DNA of 64,000 bases, taken from the NCBI RefSeq assembly GCF_001648895.1, contig NZ_LXUF01000001.1, positions 1 through 64,000 on the forward strand. The letters are read 5' to 3'. Below, in pieces: positions 19,065 through 28,670 of the stretch (positions are counted from its first letter, which is position 1; each line of letters begins with the position of its first letter). The position numbers and the translations under genes are program-made. The notes under the pieces were generated by a model. The model saw nothing but the letters and a program-made list of their open reading frames with translations, ran no database searches and had not been told where the DNA came from. This DNA is from Methylovorus sp. MM2. GTDB taxonomy: Bacteria; Pseudomonadota; Gammaproteobacteria; Burkholderiales; Methylophilaceae.

Positions 19065-19984
19065 AATTTTCTGTGTATCAGGGGAGCAGGCAAGGACCAC
19101 GTCCTTATAATCAGGATAGGCTCGCCTATTCATACAGCAAGGATGCGATATTGCTGGTCATCGCCGACGGCATGGGCGGGCACAGGCATGGCGAGGTCGC
19201 TGCACAGCTAGCAGTGAAAGTGCTAGTAGAGAATTTCCAGTTGCAATCTGAGAGCATGAAGAATCCAGCAGATTTTTTACATCAGAATATTCTGGACATC
19301 CATAAAACCATCGACAATATCCGAGAAAAGCGCGGACTGCTTGAATCACCCCGCACCACGATTGTAGCGGCCATCATTCAGCACGATTATTTATATGCCG
19401 CCCACGTAGGCGATTCACGACTTTATCATTTCCGAAATAAAAAGATCATTTACAGAACCGAAGATCATTCCGTAGTGCAAATGCTCTACCGCAAAGGCCA
19501 GCTGGATACCCAATCCATGCTGATCCACCCGCAACGCCACAAGATCTATAACTGTGTCGGCGGGGATAAGGTGCCGGATATTGAGCTGACCATCAAACAC
19601 AAGCTGAAAGATGGCGATACGCTCCTGCTTTGCACTGATGGCCTATGGTCGGCGATCAGTGATGATGAGATCAACCAGACGCTACAGAACAATCCCGTCA
19701 ATGTATCAGTCCCTAAAATGCTCGAGTCTGCAGAAACAGCTGCTGGCAAAGAAGGCGACAATATGAGCGCCATTGCGCTTGAGTGGGGTAACAAACCGGA
19801 TGATAAATTGTCGGTTTCCACCATGACCATGCCGCTAGGCGCGACAACGACCATCATGAATCCGGTGACTTATCAGCAGACGATTCGTAATGATGCTGGC
19901 TTTGACGAGCCGGATCTAACCGATGACGAAATCGAGCGCGCTATCAGCGATATCCAGAACGCCATCCACAAAACTGGCAACTAA
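19061..19984 (+). CDS. PP2C-family protein phosphatase
   Basis: Mn/Mg-dependent Ser/Thr phosphatase of 307 aa. Metal and phosphate residues are seen in NQDRLAY (near 19), ADGMGGHRHGE (near 36), GDSRLYHF (near 118), CTDGLW (near 191) and GDNMSAIAL (near 230). The last 70 residues lie outside the catalytic domain, are low in complexity (Thr/Met rich, then acidic) and might be a target of the neighbouring kinase. It is translationally coupled to that kinase (ATGA overlap), so it probably reverses its phosphorylation. Confidence 0.9.
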   Translation: MKFSVYQGSRQGPRPYNQDRLAYSYSKDAILLVIADGMGGHRHGEVAAQLAVKVLVENFQLQSESMKNPADFLHQNILDIHKTIDNIREKRGLLESPRTTIVAAIIQHDYLYAAHVGDSRLYHFRNKKIIYRTEDHSVVQMLYRKGQLDTQSMLIHPQRHKIYNCVGGDKVPDIELTIKHKLKDGDTLLLCTDGLWSAISDDEINQTLQNNPVNVSVPKMLESAETAAGKEGDNMSAIALEWGNKPDDKLSVSTMTMPLGATTTIMNPVTYQQTIRNDAGFDEPDLTDDEIERAISDIQNAIHKTGN

Positions 19985-20022
19985 TTACAAAATAGCAGGC
20001 TGATAGCAACGCGTGGTTGGCT

Positions 20023-20028
20023 TATAAT
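20023..20028 (+). promoter_or_regulatory. Candidate -10 element upstream of rph
   Basis: A perfect TATAAT 26 bp upstream of the rph ATG in the 70-bp gap after the phosphatase gene. No good -35 is visible at 16-18 bp, so this is a tentative promoter for rph-rdgB. Confidence 0.4.
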
Positions 20029-20054
20029 CCAGTTTTAAGCATTCAGGAATCGCC

Positions 20055-20771
20055 ATGCGCCCAAGCAATCGCAAACCAGATCAACTTCGTTCTGTTGAGA
20101 TCATCCGCCATTACACCAAACACGCTGAAGGCTCTGTGTTAGTGAAGTTTGGTGATACCCATGTACTTTGCACAGCCAGTGTCGATGAAAAAGTGCCCGG
20201 TTTCTTGCGCGGCAAGAACCAAGGCTGGGTAACCGCAGAATACGGCATGCTACCGCGCTCGACCGGTAGCCGCATGGATCGCGAAGCGGCAAAAGGCAAA
20301 CAGTCCGGCCGTACACAAGAGATACAGCGGCTCATTGGGCGCAGCTTGCGCGCGATTATCGATTTACAGAAGCTGGGTGAACGCAGCATTCAGATCGACT
20401 GCGATGTCATTCAAGCCGATGGCGGCACCCGAACAGCCAGCATCACAGGTGCTTACGTAGCACTGCATGATGCGATCAGTGGATTACTCGAAAAAGGACT
20501 AATTGCAGAATCGCCACTAAAAGATTCAGTCGCAGCGATCTCCGTAGGCGTTTACAAAGGCACGCCTGTACTTGATCTGGATTATATTGAAGATTCGGAC
20601 TGCGATACCGATATGAATGTGGTAATGACGGGCAACGGCGGTTTTGTGGAAATTCAAGGCACGGCCGAAGGTGAGCCGTTTAATGCAGAAGAGATGAGCA
20701 GCATGCTCGCATTGGCGAATAGCGGTATTAAAGAATTATCGATCAAGCAAAAATCTGTATTAGGCCTTTAA
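20055..20771 (+). CDS. rph: Ribonuclease PH
   Basis: Phosphorolytic 3'-5' exonuclease that trims tRNA 3' ends. It starts [12 protein letters not shown] with the RPS/N signature, and shows [51 protein letters not shown] broken across residues 105-142, and a complete C-terminus in 238 aa. It is followed after 4 bp by rdgB. Confidence 0.97.
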   Translation: MRPSNRKPDQLRSVEIIRHYTKHAEGSVLVKFGDTHVLCTASVDEKVPGFLRGKNQGWVTAEYGMLPRSTGSRMDREAAKGKQSGRTQEIQRLIGRSLRAIIDLQKLGERSIQIDCDVIQADGGTRTASITGAYVALHDAISGLLEKGLIAESPLKDSVAAISVGVYKGTPVLDLDYIEDSDCDTDMNVVMTGNGGFVEIQGTAEGEPFNAEEMSSMLALANSGIKELSIKQKSVLGL

Positions 20772-20775
20772 TTAA

Positions 20776-21378
20776 GTGACCCAAGCATTGAAAAAACTAG
20801 TGATTGCGAGTGGTAACGCGGGAAAACTGCGAGAGATAGCACATTTACTACAGCCACTGAATATCGAAGTATTATCACAATCACACTTTAATGTGCCTGA
20901 AGCTGAAGAGCCGTACGTTACATTCATTGAGAATGCTTTGGCAAAAGCACGTCATGCCAGCGAGCATACCGGCTTGCCAGCGTTAGCAGACGATTCCGGT
21001 ATCTGTGTCGATGCACTGAATGGCGCGCCCGGCGTATTTTCGGCGCGCTTTGCCGGCGAGCCGAAATCCGATGCGCGCAATAATGAAAAGCTGCTGCAAG
21101 AACTAAATGGCAAGAACAACCGTCAAGCACACTATTACTGCGTCATCGTGCTGGTGCGCCATGCCAATGACCCGCAGCCAATCATTGTAGAAGGTATCTG
21201 GCAAGGCGAGATCTTAACTGTACCTCAAGGTGATGGCGGATTTGGCTACGACCCATTATTTCTTGATGATAAAACTGGAAAAGCGGCTGCCGAGTTGGCG
21301 CCTGAGATAAAGAACCGCATCAGCCACCGCGGACAGGCGATGAGTAAACTATTACAAAAACTGGAACACTTGGATTAA
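20776..21378 (+). CDS. rdgB: XTP/dITP diphosphatase (RdgB/HAM1)
   Basis: House-cleaning pyrophosphatase that removes non-canonical purine nucleotides. N-terminal LVIASGNAGKLREI, the catalytic ADDSGICVDALNG (near 71) and GYDPLF (near 154), and the final SHRGQA are all present in 200 aa. It uses a GTG start 4 bp after rph and overlaps the next small gene by 1 bp. Confidence 0.96.
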   Translation: MTQALKKLVIASGNAGKLREIAHLLQPLNIEVLSQSHFNVPEAEEPYVTFIENALAKARHASEHTGLPALADDSGICVDALNGAPGVFSARFAGEPKSDARNNEKLLQELNGKNNRQAHYYCVIVLVRHANDPQPIIVEGIWQGEILTVPQGDGGFGYDPLFLDDKTGKAAAELAPEIKNRISHRGQAMSKLLQKLEHLD

Positions 21379-21605
21379 TGACGAGCACCAAGAACAATTG
21401 GCCCAAATGGTTGCGCGACGACGGCAGCGTGGTCTCGTGCACCGAAAAAGTCAAAGTCATGACTGAGAATTTTGACGAGCTTAAACAAATCGCACAGGAT
21501 GCACTGGAAGATGGCTTGCTGATGGAAGTCGGTGAGAACCAGATGCGTGAAGCCTTGCATAAACTCGTCGACGATCTGATCAATCCATACAATAAGCTCG
21601 ACTAA
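21378..21605 (+). CDS. Small acidic protein of unknown function
   Basis: 75 aa with no signal peptide or membrane segment. It begins with a Trp-containing stretch (WPKWLRDD) and continues as two amphipathic, acidic helices. The start ATG overlaps the rdgB stop (TAATG), and hemW follows after 29 bp, so it is firmly embedded in an rph-rdgB-hemW operon. The coupling and codon pattern argue it is real. I do not recognise the family. Confidence 0.75.
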   Translation: MTSTKNNWPKWLRDDGSVVSCTEKVKVMTENFDELKQIAQDALEDGLLMEVGENQMREALHKLVDDLINPYNKLD

Positions 21606-21634
21606 GCTTAACCATCGTTTAAGCGATACATTTC

Positions 21635-22837
21635 ATGATTCCTATCATCCCTGTTAGTGATACTCGCCCTTTAGCGGGTGAGATAACGCTCACGGGATTA
21701 CGTAACCCACCGCCACTCAGCTTATATATCCACATCCCCTGGTGTGTGCGTAAATGCCCTTATTGCGATTTCAACTCTCATGAATCACGCAACCCGATTC
21801 CAGAGACCGCTTACGTCGATGCATTGATCGCAGACCTTGAGCAGGCCACCCCGAATATCTGGGGACGTAAGGTACGCAGCATCTTCTTTGGCGGCGGCAC
21901 CCCCAGCCTTTTTAGTGCTGAAGCCATTGATCGTATATTGAGCAATGTGCGTGCGCTGGTGCAATTGGAATACGATGCTGAGATCACGCTAGAAGCCAAC
22001 CCGGGCACATTTGAAGCAGAACGTTTTGCCGGATTCAAAACCGCTGGCGTCAATCGTCTCTCACTGGGCATACAAAGCTTTAATGAAAAACACTTAAAAT
22101 CTTTAGGCCGCATTCACGATGCAAAAGAAGCACGGAACGCCGCAAAGCATGCCATCGACATCTTCGGCAACGTCAATCTAGACCTGATGTACGGATTACC
22201 AGAACAAACGATGGAAGAAGCCCTCAATGATATTCAAACAGCCATTGATCTTGGGCCAACGCATATCTCCGCTTATCACTTAACACTCGAGCCGAATACG
22301 CCCTTTTACCATAAGCCTCCTGTACTGCCAGACGATGACAGCAGTGCCGAGATGCAGGAATCAATAGAAAACCTGCTCGGCAAACATGGTTATGAGCATT
22401 ACGAAACCTCTGCTTTTGCCAAACATGGTAAGCGTTGCCGTCACAACCTCAATTATTGGCTCTTCGGTGACTATTTAGGTATTGGCGCTGGTGCGCATAG
22501 CAAGCTCAGCTTTCATGACCATATCATGCGCCAATCGCGCACCAAACAACCCAATGCCTACATGAAAGGCACAGTAGATAATACGCATATCGATAGTGAA
22601 CGCATACTTGAAAAAGAAGATTTCGGATTTGAATTCATGATGAATGCGTTACGACTTACCGAGGGATTCGATATCACACAATTCAGCGCCACAACTGGTA
22701 AATCATTAATCTCTATTGAAGCAGCTTTGCGTAAGGCCGAACAAAAAGGCTTGATCTCAAGAACGCCAACCCATATTGCTCCCACGCTACTCGGGCAACG
22801 CTTTTTAAATGAGCTTTTACAGCTTTTTATGGATTAG
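21635..22837 (+). CDS. hemW: Radical SAM heme chaperone HemW
   Basis: Binds heme and a 4Fe-4S cluster and is thought to insert heme into respiratory proteins. The CxxxCxxC cluster motif is C37-VRK-C41-PY-C44, followed by FFGGGTPSL, and the HemW-specific HNLNYW motif is present (near 270). The 400 aa and the missing extra cysteine of HemN distinguish it from coproporphyrinogen dehydrogenase. Its end overlaps the convergent GGDEF/EAL gene by 21 bp. Confidence 0.93.
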   Translation: MIPIIPVSDTRPLAGEITLTGLRNPPPLSLYIHIPWCVRKCPYCDFNSHESRNPIPETAYVDALIADLEQATPNIWGRKVRSIFFGGGTPSLFSAEAIDRILSNVRALVQLEYDAEITLEANPGTFEAERFAGFKTAGVNRLSLGIQSFNEKHLKSLGRIHDAKEARNAAKHAIDIFGNVNLDLMYGLPEQTMEEALNDIQTAIDLGPTHISAYHLTLEPNTPFYHKPPVLPDDDSSAEMQESIENLLGKHGYEHYETSAFAKHGKRCRHNLNYWLFGDYLGIGAGAHSKLSFHDHIMRQSRTKQPNAYMKGTVDNTHIDSERILEKEDFGFEFMMNALRLTEGFDITQFSATTGKSLISIEAALRKAEQKGLISRTPTHIAPTLLGQRFLNELLQLFMD

Positions 22838-24931
22838 TTCTTTCGGCACAGAGCTATCTACCAACCGTACACCGGTCACTTTATCAGCAGGTACAGGGCG
22901 CCCCAACAAGAACCCTTGCAAAGTATCACAACCCAATTGACGCAAGAACTCTTGCTGAATTTCCGTCTCAACACCTTCAGCTACGATACGTAAGTTTAAT
23001 GTATGCCCTAGCGCGATGATCGCCGATACGATGGCAGCATCATCTGCACCACCCTCCAGATTACTAATAAATGCTCGATCTATTTTGAGCTCACTCGCAG
23101 GGAAGCGTTTTAAGTAAAGCAAACTAGAGTAACCCGTACCAAAATCATCAATCGAGATATCCACCCCCAACTCAGTGATGCGCTGGAGTATATCTTGCGT
23201 ATTATTCACATCCTGCATAGCAGTCGACTCAGTAATCTCAAGCATTAGACTACTTGCAGGCAAGTTGAATTGTGCTAAGGCATTTTTCACGGCATCGATC
23301 AAATACTCATGGCTAAATTGCAAGGCTGAAAGATTGACCGCTACTTTCCAATCAACATGCCCAGCGTCATACCAAATACGCATCTGACGACAAGCTTCTA
23401 TCAATACCCATTCACCAATCGCGATGATCAAGCCAGATTTCTCTGCCATCGGGATAAACTGGTCTGGCGCCACCATACCGCGCTCAGGGTGCTCCCAACG
23501 CAAAAGTGCTTCGACCCCAATCATATGGCTATCAATAGCATCGAATTTCGGCTGGTAAAACAGCCTGAACTCTTTACGTTCCAAGGCTACTCGTAAATCT
23601 TGTAACCATTGCAACTGATTCTGGGCATTGATATTCATCGATGTCTCGAAAAAATGGTATCCATCTCGTCCTGCACGCTTGGTGTGATACATAGCAGCAT
23701 CAGCATTCATTGCAAGATCACGATAATTGATGCCATCCTGTGGATAGATAGCTATACCGATACTGGCAGATACACGGAGATCATGTTTATCAACATGGAA
23801 AGGTTGTTTAATTGTTTGATTGATCTTGTCGGCAATCGTAGCAGCGTCTTCAGGCACGGCTGGTTCGACCAGCACAACGAACTCATCGCCACCCAGACGC
23901 GCTATCGTATCTTGCGCCCGTAATGAATGGCTAACGCGCTCGGCCATTTCGATTAACAATAAATCCCCAACATGATGCCCTAGTGAATCATTGATCGCCT
24001 TGAATCCATCAATATCCATGAACATCAATACGAAGCTGCCATGACCTCGCTCGGCTTTCTGTATCGCCTGATGTACTCGGTCTTCCAATAATGCGCGATT
24101 AGGTAATTTAGTCAGAGCATCATGCAAACTCTGTTGCAGCAATTCGTAGTTTGCATCCGCCAATGATTGCGCAAGTAGCGCAGTACGAGATTCAAGCCGC
24201 GCATCCAGTATCGAAGTCAGCAATGCGATAACCAAAATGGCCACCGTAGCAATTACCACCATGATCGCCAATGAGTCCATATTGGCACCCTGCACAGCTA
24301 CCGTACATATGCTACCAATGGGAAACTGTGCCGCCGCCATGCCGGTGTAATGCATCCCCACAATCGCTATACCCATGACGATTGCAGCAGCTAGACGCGC
24401 CTCCATCACACGGGGAGTGTGCTTGCGTAGGTGAAAAGCAATCCAAAGCGCGGCACCTGAAGCCGCAATCGCAATCAATAATGAGACTGAAAATAACCAC
24501 GGCTCATACACAATTGCAGGCTGCATACGCATCGCAGCCATGCCCGTGTAGTGCATGGTCGCGATACCAGTCCCCATCACCAGCGCACCAGCGATCAGTC
24601 TTTTAATCGGAAGAATCGGCTGGCTGACTTGCCACAAGGCAAACCATGAAACACAAACTGCAATGAGCAATGACAATAAGGTGATATAGATGTCATAACC
24701 TAAAGGAATAGGCAGGCTAAAGGCCAGCATACCCACGAAGTGCATGGACCATATACCGGTACCCATCGCAAATGCACCACCCAACAACCACCAATCTGCG
24801 GCTCGTCCAGTTGCGGTACTAATACGACCCGCCATATCCAAGGCAGTATATGAGGCAAGAATAGCCACGAGCAGTGATATCACCACCAATGGAATATCAT
24901 AAAAAGTATCTAGAAAATAAGCTTCAGGCAC
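22817..24931 (-). CDS. MHYT-GGDEF-EAL c-di-GMP signalling protein
   Basis: 704 aa. The membrane sensor has at least seven helices with three MHYT-type motifs (MHFVGM, MHYTGM, MHYTGM; residues about 60-200), proposed in this family to bind copper and sense O2, CO or NO. A GGDEF domain (site LGGDEF near 347) and an EAL domain (EALLRW near 473, DDFGTGYSSL near 595) follow. Both active sites look intact, so it may be bifunctional. It starts with GTG without a clear ribosome site and is monocistronic. Close homologues include Pseudomonas MucR and NbdA (family knowledge). Confidence 0.93.
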   Translation of the reverse strand: MPEAYFLDTFYDIPLVVISLLVAILASYTALDMAGRISTATGRAADWWLLGGAFAMGTGIWSMHFVGMLAFSLPIPLGYDIYITLLSLLIAVCVSWFALWQVSQPILPIKRLIAGALVMGTGIATMHYTGMAAMRMQPAIVYEPWLFSVSLLIAIAASGAALWIAFHLRKHTPRVMEARLAAAIVMGIAIVGMHYTGMAAAQFPIGSICTVAVQGANMDSLAIMVVIATVAILVIALLTSILDARLESRTALLAQSLADANYELLQQSLHDALTKLPNRALLEDRVHQAIQKAERGHGSFVLMFMDIDGFKAINDSLGHHVGDLLLIEMAERVSHSLRAQDTIARLGGDEFVVLVEPAVPEDAATIADKINQTIKQPFHVDKHDLRVSASIGIAIYPQDGINYRDLAMNADAAMYHTKRAGRDGYHFFETSMNINAQNQLQWLQDLRVALERKEFRLFYQPKFDAIDSHMIGVEALLRWEHPERGMVAPDQFIPMAEKSGLIIAIGEWVLIEACRQMRIWYDAGHVDWKVAVNLSALQFSHEYLIDAVKNALAQFNLPASSLMLEITESTAMQDVNNTQDILQRITELGVDISIDDFGTGYSSLLYLKRFPASELKIDRAFISNLEGGADDAAIVSAIIALGHTLNLRIVAEGVETEIQQEFLRQLGCDTLQGFLLGRPVPADKVTGVRLVDSSVPKELIHKKL

Positions 24932-25334
24932 GATAAAACGACTTTTTTAATTAACAAAAGCTATTGAGCAAGTTTTAGGCCTATCTATAAAGTAAACATC
25001 GTAGCTGGTGGATACATTGCAAATAAACAAGCAAATAGCAGCTTTTGCTATGACTATAAAAAACCTAACTACTTATATTTACAGCCAAAATTGTATAATA
25101 ATTCGTCAGAGTTGATGAGTTGGCATCCTGAATTAGCTAGCATGTTACCCGTCAAATCACACTGGGAATCACGAGTTAACTAAGCCAGCTATTCTTTTCG
25201 CAGTAGGTTACGCTGAAGAGGTTGGTTCTATTAAAGCTATCAAAATCCCTAAAATACAGTTATTTTTTGGAGAAATTATTTAGGCTGTAGTTTAAGAAAT
25301 GAGTGTGACCTAAACCTAACAGGCCAATACTTCA
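24932..25334. other. AT-rich intergenic region with a possible decayed ORF
   Basis: 403 bp between the GGDEF/EAL gene and argH. It holds the leader of the former (minus strand). There is also an isolated plus-strand TATAAT (25094-25099) and an open stretch at 25137-25283 (48 codons to a TAG, no ATG) whose residues look protein-like (AVGYAEEVGSIKAIKIPK). No RNA gene, terminator or repeat is clear. Confidence 0.5.
25137..25283 (+). pseudogene. Possible ORF remnant, unidentified
   Basis: A stop-free frame between two TAG codons with no usable ATG. The translation mixes hydrophobic and charged residues like a real C-terminal fragment rather than intergenic noise. I do not recognise a family; chance occurrence in AT-rich DNA is quite possible. 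Confidence 0.2.
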
Positions 25335-26747
25335 TTATTTAAGCTGTTGTTTGGCGTAGGCAATCGCTTTTTTAACCTGTGCTGGTGCTGTACCACCGAT
25401 ATGGTTTCGGCTAGCAAGTGAGCCTTCAAGCGTTAATACCCCAAATACATCATCTGAAATCTGCGCACTGAATTTTTGCAGCTCTTGCAATGGCAAATCT
25501 GCGAGATCACAATTCTGTTGCACCGCATATCGAACAGCCAAAGCAACTGCTTCATGTGCATCACGGAAAGGCGTGCCTTTTTTAACAAGGTAATCTGCTA
25601 AATCAGTGGCTGTAGCAAAACCTTCCATTGCCGCATTACGCATATTGGTTTTATCTACCTTGATGCCACGCAGCATGTCAGCATAGATCTCGAGCGTGAC
25701 TAGTAAAGTATCGGCAGTATCGAAAAGAGGCTCTTTGTCCTCTTGGTTATCTTTGTTGTATGCCAGCGGCTGGCCTTTCATCAACGTCAGCAATGCAACA
25801 AGGTGGCCGTTGACTCGCCCTGTTTTGCCACGCACTAGCTCTGGTACATCAGGATTCTTTTTCTGCGGCATGATGCTGGAACCGGTACAGAAACGATCCG
25901 CAATATCGATAAACCCAAAGCGTGGTGATGACCAAAGGATAAGCTCTTCAGAAAAACGGGAAAGATGCGTCATGACCAAGGCGGCGGCAGCTGTGAATTC
26001 AATAGCGAAATCACGATCAGATACCGCATCCAGCGAATTTCGACATACCTCATCAAAACCCAGCTCTTTAGCGACAAACTCACGATCAATCGGGTAGCTG
26101 GTACCAGCCAGTGCGGCAGCGCCTAGAGGCAGGCGGTTGATACGTTTACGTGCATCAGCAAAACGCTCGGCGTCCCGTTGCAGCATCTCAAAATAGGCGA
26201 GCAGGTGATGACCAAAAGTAACGGGCTGTGCGACTTGCAAATGCGTAAAGCCGGGCATGACGGTATCGACATGCTGCTCTGCAAGCTCCAAAATCGAACC
26301 CTGTAATTTACGAATACCTGCAATCACATCATCTACAACGCTACGCAGCCAAAGCCGCACATCGGTAGCCACTTGATCGTTGCGTGAACGACCAGTGTGC
26401 AATCGCTTACCTGCGTCACCGATCTTGTCGGTCAAGCGCTTTTCAATATTGAGGTGCACATCTTCCAGATCAAGCAACCATTCAAATGTACCGCTACGAA
26501 TCTCTTGGCGTATTTCATTCAGACCTTTTTCGATGGCCGTGACATCTTCTTTACTGATGATATCTTGCTTACCCAGCATGCGCGCATGCGCTATCGAACC
26601 TTGAATATCAAACTCAGCCAAACGTTTATCGAAATCGACTGAAGCGGTATAACGTTTGACCAGCTCGGCGACGGGCTCATTAAAACGGCCTGACCAGGCT
26701 TTATCTTTTGCATCTAATGAATTGATTTTAGGTGATTGTTCTTGCAT
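25335..26747 (-). CDS. argH: Argininosuccinate lyase
   Basis: Last step of arginine synthesis: splits argininosuccinate into arginine and fumarate. The fumarase/aspartase signature [11 protein letters not shown] (near 289), the N-terminal WSGRF and [13 protein letters not shown], and the length (470 aa) are all typical. It is divergent from algZ with only 31 bp between the starts, the same arrangement as argH-algZ in Pseudomonas aeruginosa. Confidence 0.97.
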   Translation of the reverse strand: MQEQSPKINSLDAKDKAWSGRFNEPVAELVKRYTASVDFDKRLAEFDIQGSIAHARMLGKQDIISKEDVTAIEKGLNEIRQEIRSGTFEWLLDLEDVHLNIEKRLTDKIGDAGKRLHTGRSRNDQVATDVRLWLRSVVDDVIAGIRKLQGSILELAEQHVDTVMPGFTHLQVAQPVTFGHHLLAYFEMLQRDAERFADARKRINRLPLGAAALAGTSYPIDREFVAKELGFDEVCRNSLDAVSDRDFAIEFTAAAALVMTHLSRFSEELILWSSPRFGFIDIADRFCTGSSIMPQKKNPDVPELVRGKTGRVNGHLVALLTLMKGQPLAYNKDNQEDKEPLFDTADTLLVTLEIYADMLRGIKVDKTNMRNAAMEGFATATDLADYLVKKGTPFRDAHEAVALAVRYAVQQNCDLADLPLQELQKFSAQISDDVFGVLTLEGSLASRNHIGGTAPAQVKKAIAYAKQQLK

Positions 26748-26778
26748 GCTTGAATATGGTTAAGAATAATAAGGTTAT

Positions 26779-27849
26779 ATGGCAAGTATAAAGCAAAACA
26801 CCGGCTTTTCTAATCAGTTGAGCGAACCAACCTCTATTGGACAGCCTACTTTCCGGCAGTGTGTCCGGTTACCGGATTTCCGCAATCTGGGGATATGCCT
26901 GCGCATGCTGGTCATTGTGAACATGATGGTTGTTATCGCAGCCGTCTTTCAGGCAGACAATGCTACAGAGACCTTCACCATATTGACCAAGCTACTGGCC
27001 TTTATTCAGCCAACACTCTTATTAAGTCTATTGCTGCTTTATGTTACTCACCCCGTATTGGCAAAAGTGAGTTATCGCTGGTCAGTATCGGCTGCCATGA
27101 TATTGATACTACTTGCGACAAGCGGCATCTATTACATTGGCTATATCGTCATGCATATTGATGGTATGCCATCGATAAATCGCATCTGGTTCTTAACTGT
27201 AATTGTCAGCGGCATCTTATTTTACTATTTCAACCTGCGTCAGCGGGCACTCACTCCGGCGATTGCAGAAGCCCGTTTGCAGGCCTTGCAGGCTAGAATA
27301 CGTCCGCACTTTCTATTCAACAGTATCAATGCTGTGCTGTCTCTTATTCGCAGTCAACCCGCACGCGCAGAAGCAGCGCTTGAGGATATGGCAGACCTTT
27401 TTCGCGTATTGATGGCAGATAACCGTGACTTGGTACCACTCGCCAAAGAGATAGGATTAAGCCGCCAATATCTGGCACTAGAAAAATTAAGACTAGATGA
27501 ACGTTTAAATATCGTTTGGCAAATCGACAACATGCCACCAGATGCGCTAATGCCTCCATTGGTATTACAGCCGCTGCTAGAAAACGCCGTTTATCACGGT
27601 ATAGAGCCACTACCTGAGGGCGGCGAGATCACCATCAAGATATATACCCATCGGGATGAGATACACCTGATATTACATAACCCGTACAGCAGTCAGCCTG
27701 GCCAGCATAGCGGCAACAAGATGGCATTGAATAACATTCGTGAACGCCTTGCACTGCATTTCGATGCGGAAGCGAGTCTGACCAGCAAGTCTGTGGATAA
27801 TATGTATGAAGTCCATATGGTGATCCCTTACAAAAAGAGCGGCTTGTAA
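26779..27849 (+). CDS. algZ: LytS/AlgZ-type sensor histidine kinase
   Basis: 356 aa with four membrane segments (about residues 35-160), then a His_kinase domain with RPHFLFNSINAVLSLIR, phosphoacceptor His177, and an HATPase domain with LLQPLLENAVYHGI. The G-boxes are short, as in the AlgZ/FimS group. It overlaps the response-regulator gene by 1 bp (TAATG). In Pseudomonas this pair controls alginate, type IV pili and virulence; here targets are unknown and no alginate genes are in view. Confidence 0.9.
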   Translation: MASIKQNTGFSNQLSEPTSIGQPTFRQCVRLPDFRNLGICLRMLVIVNMMVVIAAVFQADNATETFTILTKLLAFIQPTLLLSLLLLYVTHPVLAKVSYRWSVSAAMILILLATSGIYYIGYIVMHIDGMPSINRIWFLTVIVSGILFYYFNLRQRALTPAIAEARLQALQARIRPHFLFNSINAVLSLIRSQPARAEAALEDMADLFRVLMADNRDLVPLAKEIGLSRQYLALEKLRLDERLNIVWQIDNMPPDALMPPLVLQPLLENAVYHGIEPLPEGGEITIKIYTHRDEIHLILHNPYSSQPGQHSGNKMALNNIRERLALHFDAEASLTSKSVDNMYEVHMVIPYKKSGL

Positions 27850-28598
27850 TGAGCAACGATACGGTATTGGATATCCTCATCGCGGACGACGAAGCACCCG
27901 CGCGTAATCGTCTGCGCGAACTGCTTGCTGATATACCCAACCTTCGTATTGTAGGGGAAGCCAAAAATGGCAAGGAATTGCTGGAGCGCGTTAACGAGAC
28001 ACAAGCAGCGCTAGTTTTTCTTGATATCCGCATGCCCGTGATGGATGGGATTGAAGCAGCAGCACACTTGCAGAAGACAACGACACCGCCAGCGATTATC
28101 TTCACCACCGCCTTTGATGGTTATGCATTGCAAGCTTTTGATATGAATGCCGTTGATTACCTGCTAAAACCAATTCGCCTAGAACGCTTACAAACAGCGA
28201 TCAATAAAGCCCACGCGCTACGCCCAGCACAACTGGCTGCAATTAAGCCATTACAGCCAAGACGCGTGTTCTTTAGCGTACACGAGCGTGGACGCGTGAT
28301 ATTGGTGCCGGTTGCAGACGTCATCTACCTGCGCGCAGAACTCAAATACACAACGTTACGCACGCCCGAACGCGAGTACCTGATTGAAGACTCGCTCACC
28401 AGCCTAGAGCAAGAATTCGGCGAGCTATTCTTACGCTTACACCGTAATTGTCTGGTCGCCCAAAACAACATCCTCGGTTATGAAAAACGTATGGCAGATG
28501 ATGGCGAGCATCAATGGGTCGCGTTGTTGAAAGGTATACCTGAGGTCGTCACTGTGAGTCGTCGACAATTGCACGTGCTTAAAGGTTTGAGTGGCTAG
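27849..28598 (+). CDS. algR: LytTR-type response regulator (AlgR-like)
   Basis: 249 aa. The receiver domain has the acidic pocket DDEAP (13-17), phosphoacceptor Asp59 in FLDIRMPVMDG, a conserved Thr and Lys108-type region, and a C-terminal LytTR DNA-binding domain (about 145-245) with the RLHRNCLVA motif. It is cotranscribed with the sensor kinase and followed after 72 bp by hemC, as in Pseudomonas algZR-hemCD. Confidence 0.92.
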   Translation: MSNDTVLDILIADDEAPARNRLRELLADIPNLRIVGEAKNGKELLERVNETQAALVFLDIRMPVMDGIEAAAHLQKTTTPPAIIFTTAFDGYALQAFDMNAVDYLLKPIRLERLQTAINKAHALRPAQLAAIKPLQPRRVFFSVHERGRVILVPVADVIYLRAELKYTTLRTPEREYLIEDSLTSLEQEFGELFLRLHRNCLVAQNNILGYEKRMADDGEHQWVALLKGIPEVVTVSRRQLHVLKGLSG

Positions 28599-28670
28599 GG
28601 GAGCTTAATACCCTATGTTAAAATCAGACCAAGCAGTAACCTCATTTACCAAACCATAGAATTGCATCGC

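Noticed and set aside
28662-28670. TTG start for hemC three codons upstream
   Set aside because: The ATG at 28671 gives the usual N-terminus; the TTG adds MHR without a better ribosome site.
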